18,051 nucleotides of DNA from JBOHUC01 sp050733935. GTDB taxonomy: Bacteria; Eisenbacteria; RBG-16-71-46; DASYSL01. Shown piece by piece: positions 13,848 through 18,051 of the stretch (position 1 is its first letter; every line of letters starts with the position of its first letter). The DNA lies in assembly GCA_050733935.1 (NCBI GenBank), contig JBOHUC010000014.1, positions 1 through 18,051 on the forward strand. Reading direction: 5' to 3'. The translations under genes were made by a program, and so were the position numbers. Under the pieces are notes generated by a model. It saw only the letters and a program-made list of their open reading frames with translations, was not told the DNA's origin and searched no databases.

Positions 13848-13898
13848 CCCGAGGACGTAGAACTCGTGAGCTGGCGCTCGGCGGGTCCGGGCACGACG

Positions 13899-13913
13899 GG
13901 CGGCGAAGCCGCC
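13899..13913 (-). terminator. Short GC hairpin directly after the MscS stop codon
   Basis: GGCGGC / GCCGCC with a 3-nt loop directly abuts the TGA of the MscS gene (13916-13914). It may help terminate that transcript, but it lacks a T tract and such palindromes are common in GC-rich DNA. Confidence 0.35.
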
Positions 13914-15005
13914 TCACCGAGGTCCTGCGGGCTGCGCCTCGACGGCCGCCTCCGCTGACGCCTCCACCGGCGCGTTGCGCAGGTGGACGACGCGTTGCGG
14001 GAACGGAATGTCGATCCCCTCGCGATCGAACCGCGCGTAGAGCCGCTTGATGAAATCGTGGATCACCGTTCCCCGCTCCGGGTGGCTGCGCGCCCGCAGC
14101 ACGACGTTGAACGTGATCGCGGATTCGCCAAAGGCGGTGAAGCGAAACACCGGCTCCCAGCCGCGGACCGCTCCCTCGCTCTCGGTCTGGACCGCGCGGG
14201 CCACCTCGAGCGCCACGCGCTCGACGCGCTCGAGATCCGAGTCGTACGCGACACCCGTCGAAACGGTCACGTGCACCTCGGAGTCGACCAGCGTCGTGTT
14301 CGTGACGATCAAGTCGACGAGCTTCGCATTCGGCACGAAGACCACGCTGTTGCTGTTGTCGTGGATCTGCGTCGAGCGCCACCCGATGTCCCGGACGTGT
14401 CCCTCCTGCCCGGAATCGAGGCGGATGTAGTCGCCGACGCGGATGCGCTGGGCCATCGAGAGGTTGAGTCCGGCGAAGAAGTTCGCGAGCGTCGGCTGGA
14501 GCGCAAGTCCGACCGCCAGCGATCCGATGCCGAGCGCGGTCACGAGGGGCGTGATTTCGAGGCCGAGGCCGTTGAGCGTGACGAGGACACCGATCACGAC
14601 GATGCTCGCGCGCACCAACTTGCGGGTGAGCGTCGTCGAAGCCGAGCTCCCGAGATGGAGGATGCCGCGCGAGAGGAGCCCCGAGACGAACCGAGCGACT
14701 GCGAACGTGACCGAGAGCGTGACGAGCGCCCTCGCGATGCGGTCGACCCACGTCACGAGGCCGGGCGGCGCTTCCACGATGCGGACGGCGATCGGGGCGC
14801 TCGCCGCGATGAACCAGAGCGGCACGTGACGGGTGAGGACGTCGACCAGGATGTCGTCGACCTCCGTGCGCGACTTCCGCACGAGGCGGAGCAGGAGCCG
14901 GCCGAAGACCCGGACGAGAATCCACCCGACGAGCCATGAGCCGGCGACGATGCCGAGCGCGATCGCGAGATTGATCCAGGTCTGCTGATCGAGCGTGACG
15001 TTCAA
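13914..15005 (-). CDS. MscS-family small-conductance mechanosensitive channel
   Basis: A 363-residue inner-membrane protein. Hydrophobic helices lie near residues 11-36, 62-78, 90-112 and 131-149, followed by the pore-lining TM3 region (TALGIGSLAVGLALQ, PTLANFFAGL, about 156-180). The cytoplasmic beta-domain follows with GDYIRLDSGQEGHVRDIGWRSTQI-type residues and VVFVPNAKL, then a C-terminal alpha/beta part ending in PFPQRVVHL. MscS channels release solutes under hypo-osmotic shock. The TTG at 15005-15003 was chosen: GAGGAG lies 9 nt upstream and the first helix follows closely. The frame is open to ATG 15170, but that start would place 55 residues of non-conserved, Arg-rich sequence at the N terminus and would cross the divergent ubiA start. 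Confidence 0.9.
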   Translation of the reverse strand: MNVTLDQQTWINLAIALGIVAGSWLVGWILVRVFGRLLLRLVRKSRTEVDDILVDVLTRHVPLWFIAASAPIAVRIVEAPPGLVTWVDRIARALVTLSVTFAVARFVSGLLSRGILHLGSSASTTLTRKLVRASIVVIGVLVTLNGLGLEITPLVTALGIGSLAVGLALQPTLANFFAGLNLSMAQRIRVGDYIRLDSGQEGHVRDIGWRSTQIHDNSNSVVFVPNAKLVDLIVTNTTLVDSEVHVTVSTGVAYDSDLERVERVALEVARAVQTESEGAVRGWEPVFRFTAFGESAITFNVVLRARSHPERGTVIHDFIKRLYARFDREGIDIPFPQRVVHLRNAPVEASAEAAVEAQPAGPR

Positions 15006-15064
15006 GAGTGCGGGCTCCTCGAAGCAGAGTGACGGGCCATTGGACCGGCGGGCGGGCGACGCGC

Positions 15065-15089
15065 GCCCGGTTCCGGGCGATGCCCGGGC
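15065..15089. repeat. Overlapping GC palindromes in the MscS-ubiA divergent intergenic region
   Basis: GCCCGG-TT-CCGGGC (15065-15078) overlaps CCGGGC-GAT-GCCCGG (15073-15087), so the central arm can pair with either flank, giving two exclusive hairpins. A TATACA (15096-15101) just beyond is a possible -10 element for ubiA, but I see no -35 partner. The rest of 15006-15135 shows nothing else. Confidence 0.35.
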
Positions 15090-15135
15090 GGACAGTATAC
15101 AGCGGCGGCGGGCCCCTGCTAACCTGCCGCCACTC

Positions 15136-16020
15136 ATGACCACCAACGCCGCCGTCTCCCCCGCGCCCACCCTGACCGGGCGTGTCCAAAACTACGCGAG
15201 CTTCGTCCGGATCGAGCACGCGCTGTTCTCGCTCCCGCTCATCCTCGCGGGAACGTGGCTCGCGGCGCCCGGCGGCGTTCCGTGGAGCACGCTCGCCTGG
15301 ATCGCGCTTGCCGGCACCGGCGCGCGCACGGCGGCACTCGCCTTGAACCGTCTTCTCGATCGCGCGATCGATGCCCGGAATCCGCGCACGCGCGGGCGCG
15401 AGCTTCCGAGCGGACGGATGTCGGTGCGCGAGGGCTGGCTCATCGCGCTTGGTGGCACGATCGTCTACGCGATCGCAGCCGCAGCGCTCAATCCTCTGTG
15501 CCTCGCGCTCTCGCCGATTCCGCTCATCGTCTTCACGCTCTACCCGCTGCTCAAGCGCGTGACCCCGCTCTGTCACTTCGGCGTCGGCGCGGCGCTCGCG
15601 CTCTCGCCCCTCGGCGGATTCCTCGCCGCGCGTCCGGACTTCCTCGCGGCGTTCCGCGAGGCCGGGCCGCTCGCCCTCTTTTCGCTCTTCTGGGTCGCGG
15701 GGTTCGACATCATCTACGCCACGCTCGACCGGGACTTCGATCGCGAGCACGGCATTCATTCGCTCCCGGCGGCGCTCGGCAACGAACGCGCGCTTCTCGT
15801 CTCGCGCGCCTGCCACCTGGTGGCGTTCGCGTCGCTAGCGCTCTGGGCGTGGTCGCGCTGGCCCACGCCTGCGGTCGCGCTTGCGCTTGCCGCGGTGGCC
15901 GCCGGTCTCGTGTGGCAGCAGGCGTCGGCCAAGCACGTGGACCTCGCGTTCTTCCGCATCAACGCCGGCCTCGGGTTCGTCGTGCTCGCGGTCGTGCTCG
16001 CGGGCCAGGGACTTCCGTGA
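15136..16020 (+). CDS. UbiA-family prenyltransferase, probably MqnP-like
   Basis: A 294-residue integral membrane aromatic prenyltransferase with about eight to nine hydrophobic segments. The first Asp-rich motif is ALNRLLDRAIDARNPRT (N71xxxD75xxxD79); the second is GFDIIYATLDRDFDREHG (from Asp191 to Asp202) followed by IHSLPAALG. Both bind the Mg-diphosphate of the isoprenoid donor. The second motif, with FDRxHGxHSxP, looks more like the MqnP-type enzymes of the futalosine menaquinone pathway than E. coli UbiA, so the acceptor may be 1,4-dihydroxy-6-naphthoate; the alternative is 4-hydroxybenzoate. The ATG at 15136 has no clear Shine-Dalgarno; homology begins around residue 16. The stop overlaps the ubiX start. 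Confidence 0.88.
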   Translation: MTTNAAVSPAPTLTGRVQNYASFVRIEHALFSLPLILAGTWLAAPGGVPWSTLAWIALAGTGARTAALALNRLLDRAIDARNPRTRGRELPSGRMSVREGWLIALGGTIVYAIAAAALNPLCLALSPIPLIVFTLYPLLKRVTPLCHFGVGAALALSPLGGFLAARPDFLAAFREAGPLALFSLFWVAGFDIIYATLDRDFDREHGIHSLPAALGNERALLVSRACHLVAFASLALWAWSRWPTPAVALALAAVAAGLVWQQASAKHVDLAFFRINAGLGFVVLAVVLAGQGLP

Positions 16021-16601
16021 AGCTCCGCGACGGCCGCGACGCCGCGAGCCTGCGCGTCGTTGTCGGGATGACAGGCGCCTCGGGTGCCATCTACGCGCTC
16101 GATTTCCTGCGCCGCTTCCCGGGCGAGAAGCACGTCATTCTCTCCAAGTGGGCGAAGATGGTCCTTCACACGGAGTGCGGCGTCTCGGAGAAGGACTTGG
16201 AACCGCTCGCGAAATCGATTCTCCCCGATCACGACCTCTCCGCACCGTTTGCGTCGGGCTCGATCCGACACGACGCGTGCCTCGTGATCCCGGCGAGTGC
16301 TTCGACCGTGGGGAAGATCGCAGCCGGGATCGGTGACACGCTCGTCACGCGCGCCGCGCAGGTCGCCCTCAAGGAACGCATGCCGCTCATCCTGGCCGTC
16401 CGCGAGACTCCGCTCTCGACCGTGACCCTCGAGGCGCTTCACCGCGTCTCGCTCGCGGGAGCGATCGTGTTCCCGCTCTCGCCGCCGTTCTACTCGAAGC
16501 CCACGACCCTGGAAGAGCTCGTCACAGGGACCACGAACAAGCTCCTGCGTCTCCTCGGCATCGAAGTTCCGGGCGGGTGGCACGAAGAGGACCTCGAGTA
16601 G
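16017..16601 (+). CDS. ubiX: UbiX-family flavin prenyltransferase
   Basis: A 194-residue flavodoxin-like protein. Visible motifs are VVVGMTGASGAIYALDFL (FMN phosphate loop, residues 14-31), CLVIPASASTVGKIAAGIGDTLVTRAA (about 88-114) and LILAVRETPLSTVTLEAL (about 124-141), all UbiX/Pad1 signatures. UbiX joins dimethylallyl phosphate to reduced FMN, making the prenylated flavin cofactor used by UbiD; the adjacent ubiD gene fits this exactly. The GTG start at 16017 overlaps the ubiA stop (GTGA) with AGGGA about 5 nt upstream. ubiD follows after 3 nt. Confidence 0.92.
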   Translation: MKLRDGRDAASLRVVVGMTGASGAIYALDFLRRFPGEKHVILSKWAKMVLHTECGVSEKDLEPLAKSILPDHDLSAPFASGSIRHDACLVIPASASTVGKIAAGIGDTLVTRAAQVALKERMPLILAVRETPLSTVTLEALHRVSLAGAIVFPLSPPFYSKPTTLEELVTGTTNKLLRLLGIEVPGGWHEEDLE

Positions 16602-16604
16602 CCG

Positions 16605-18051
16605 ATGCCGTTTACGAACCTCGGCGCCTTCCTCCGCGAGCTCGAACGTCAGGGCGAGCTCCATCGCGTGACGGCCGAAGTCGATCCGGAGTACGAGATC
16701 GGAGAGATCGCGCAGCGCGGCGTGCGCGAGGGAAAGCCCGCGCTCCTGTTCGCGAACGTGAAGGGCTCTTCGATTCCGGTCGCAATGAACGCGCTCGCCA
16801 CGCCGCGCCGGATCGAGATCGCACTCGGGCGCCCGCCCGAGGCGGTCGGCGAAGAGCTCGTGCGCTTCGCCGAGCGCATGAAGCCGCCCTCGCTCCGCGC
16901 GCTCTGGGACTCCCGCGCGACGGTCGCGCGTGCGCTCAAAGCCCGTGTGGCCCGGCGCGCGCGGGGCTCGGTGGCCGCACAGCAGGTGACTGAGCCGCTC
17001 GATCTCTACCGTCTCCCGGTGCTGCGATGCTGGCCGGGCGACGGCGGAAGGTTCTTCACGTTTCCGATGGTGCTCACACACGATCCGGCGACCGGCGGCC
17101 GAAACCTCGGGCTGTATCGTTTGCACCAGTTCGACTCGACGACGACCGGCATGCACTGGCAGATCCAGAAAGGCGGCGGGTTCCACTATCACGAAGCCGA
17201 AAAGCGCGGCGAGGCGCTTCCACTCACCGTCTCCCTCGGCGCCGACCCGTGCCTCATGCTCTCGGCGGTGGCACCCCTGCCCGAGGGGATCGACGAGCTC
17301 GCGTTCGCCGCGTTCCTGCGCGGGTCGCCGACGGCGATTGCGCCCGCCACGCAGGTCGAGGGCGCGTGGGCGCCCGCGGAGGCCGAGATCGTGCTCGAAG
17401 GCATCGTCCCGCCGCACGAGCGGCGCATGGAAGGCCCGTTCGGCGATCACTTCGGACACTACTCGCACGCCGCCCCGTTCCCCGTGTTCCACGTGAAGGC
17501 AATCACGCGCCGCCGCGATGCCGCGTACTACGCGTCGTTCGTCGGCAAGCCGCCGCAGGAGGACAAGGCGATCGGCGAGGCTGTGGGGGCCATGATCGGG
17601 CCGCTCGTGCGCGTGATCCACAAGGAGGTGCGCGCGGTCCACGCGTTCTTCGAGGCGGGCTTCCACAACCTGCTCGCCGTCTCGGTCGAGGAGCGCTACG
17701 CGAAGGAGGGCATGCGCGCGGCCCTCGGGCTTCTCGGGACGGGACAGCTCTCGCTCACCAAGTGCGTCGTGCTGGTCGATGAGGACGTGGACGTGACGGA
17801 CTGGCGCGCGGTCTTTGGCGCGATCCGCGACCACTTCGATCCGGAGGAGGATTTCCTGCTCCTTCCGGGCGTTCCGCTCGACACGCTCGACTTCACGTCC
17901 ATGCGCATGAACCTGGGCTCGAAGATGGTGCTCGATGCGATGGGCAAGCGCGGCGTGGGCCCGGGGGATGCGCGCCCCGCCTCGAACCCCACCGAAGCGG
18001 GCGCGGGCGCGTCCGGTCGCGAAGCCCACGACCGCGTGCGCGAGCTCGAGC
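16605..18051 (+). CDS. ubiD: UbiD-family prenyl-FMN-dependent decarboxylase (3' end outside the window)
   Basis: From ATG 16605 the frame is open for 482 codons to the window edge, so the stop is not seen. The N terminus (PFTNLGAFLRELERQGELHRV) is typical. GGRNLGLYRLH (about 164-174) holds the conserved Asn/Arg of the metal and prFMN site; EIVLEGIVPPHERRMEGPFGDHFGHYS-type residues (about 261-287) hold the conserved acidic cluster (Glu265, Glu272, Glu276) next to the EGPFGDH signature. SFVGKPPQEDKAIGE and MNLGSKMVLDAMGKRG further match the family. UbiD enzymes decarboxylate aromatic acids; here the likely substrate is the prenylated aromatic acid made by the UbiA-like enzyme. The last 25 or so visible residues are Ala/Gly/Glu-rich, probably close to the natural C terminus. 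Confidence 0.92.
   Translation, partial: MPFTNLGAFLRELERQGELHRVTAEVDPEYEIGEIAQRGVREGKPALLFANVKGSSIPVAMNALATPRRIEIALGRPPEAVGEELVRFAERMKPPSLRALWDSRATVARALKARVARRARGSVAAQQVTEPLDLYRLPVLRCWPGDGGRFFTFPMVLTHDPATGGRNLGLYRLHQFDSTTTGMHWQIQKGGGFHYHEAEKRGEALPLTVSLGADPCLMLSAVAPLPEGIDELAFAAFLRGSPTAIAPATQVEGAWAPAEAEIVLEGIVPPHERRMEGPFGDHFGHYSHAAPFPVFHVKAITRRRDAAYYASFVGKPPQEDKAIGEAVGAMIGPLVRVIHKEVRAVHAFFEAGFHNLLAVSVEERYAKEGMRAALGLLGTGQLSLTKCVVLVDEDVDVTDWRAVFGAIRDHFDPEEDFLLLPGVPLDTLDFTSMRMNLGSKMVLDAMGKRGVGPGDARPASNPTEAGAGASGREAHDRVRELE

Noticed and set aside
13752..13961. In-frame continuation of the DUF308 frame after its stop, interrupted by a single TGA at 13836
   Set aside because: Few stops are expected by chance in GC-rich DNA, the translated sequence matches no family I know, and the stretch contains hairpins better explained as non-coding.
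13732..15816. Minus-strand open frame of 694 codons over the MscS and ubiA region
   Set aside because: It is a shadow frame; MscS is in another frame of the same strand and ubiA is on the opposite strand, both with full family motifs.
15756..18029. Minus-strand open frame of 757 codons opposite ubiX and ubiD
   Set aside because: It has no recognisable domain and runs antisense to unmistakable UbiX and UbiD sequences.

Overview
The window is a GC-rich, gene-dense stretch of a bacterial chromosome. A signal-peptide-bearing beta-barrel protein (2679-3359) points to a Gram-negative (diderm) cell. Start codons are mixed (ATG, GTG, TTG) and genes are tightly packed, with frequent 4-nt overlaps. 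I cannot assign a taxon. A type III PKS/ICMT pair, an MqnP-like UbiA with UbiX and UbiD, an M42 peptidase and a chromate operon would fit several environmental diderm phyla, but this is inference only. I see no tRNA, rRNA, CRISPR array, insertion sequence or phage gene.

Layout. (1) 1-1878: the start of an SDR reductase on the minus strand, divergent from an overlapping type III polyketide synthase and ICMT-family methyltransferase pair, the classic arrangement for methylated alkylpyrones or alkylresorcinols. (2) 1875-5108: a short nickel/cobalt-type permease (minus), an outer-membrane beta-barrel protein with a strong terminator hairpin, and the ComM/YifB AAA+ ATPase. (3) 5105-10413: an M42 metallopeptidase (minus) divergent from a four-gene chromate operon: chrB, an ornithine cyclodeaminase/mu-crystallin-like dehydrogenase, a rhodanese-ChrB C-domain fusion, and chrA. 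Between the two units lie two directly abutting 20-bp AT-rich palindromes carrying back-to-back promoters. (4) 10451-13110: a minus-strand run of a YdeI-like protein, a small membrane-anchored unknown, a DUF4239 membrane protein and an AlkD-like DNA alkylation repair protein, with the remnant of a VOC/glyoxalase gene at its upstream end. (5) 13206-15005: an HdeD/DUF308 membrane protein converging on an MscS-type channel, separated by three hairpins. (6) 15136-18051: a ubiA-ubiX-ubiD operon for quinone biosynthesis, probably the late steps of the futalosine menaquinone route; ubiD runs off the window.

Most noteworthy: the tandem palindromic operator at 6204-6243; the unusual chr operon it controls, with an embedded NAD(P)-dependent dehydrogenase and two ChrB C-domain proteins; and an M42 peptidase whose reading frame shows a short out-of-frame patch bounded by two compensating indels. 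Two convergent gene pairs also end on a shared palindromic CTAG, so both stop codons sit in the same 4 bp.
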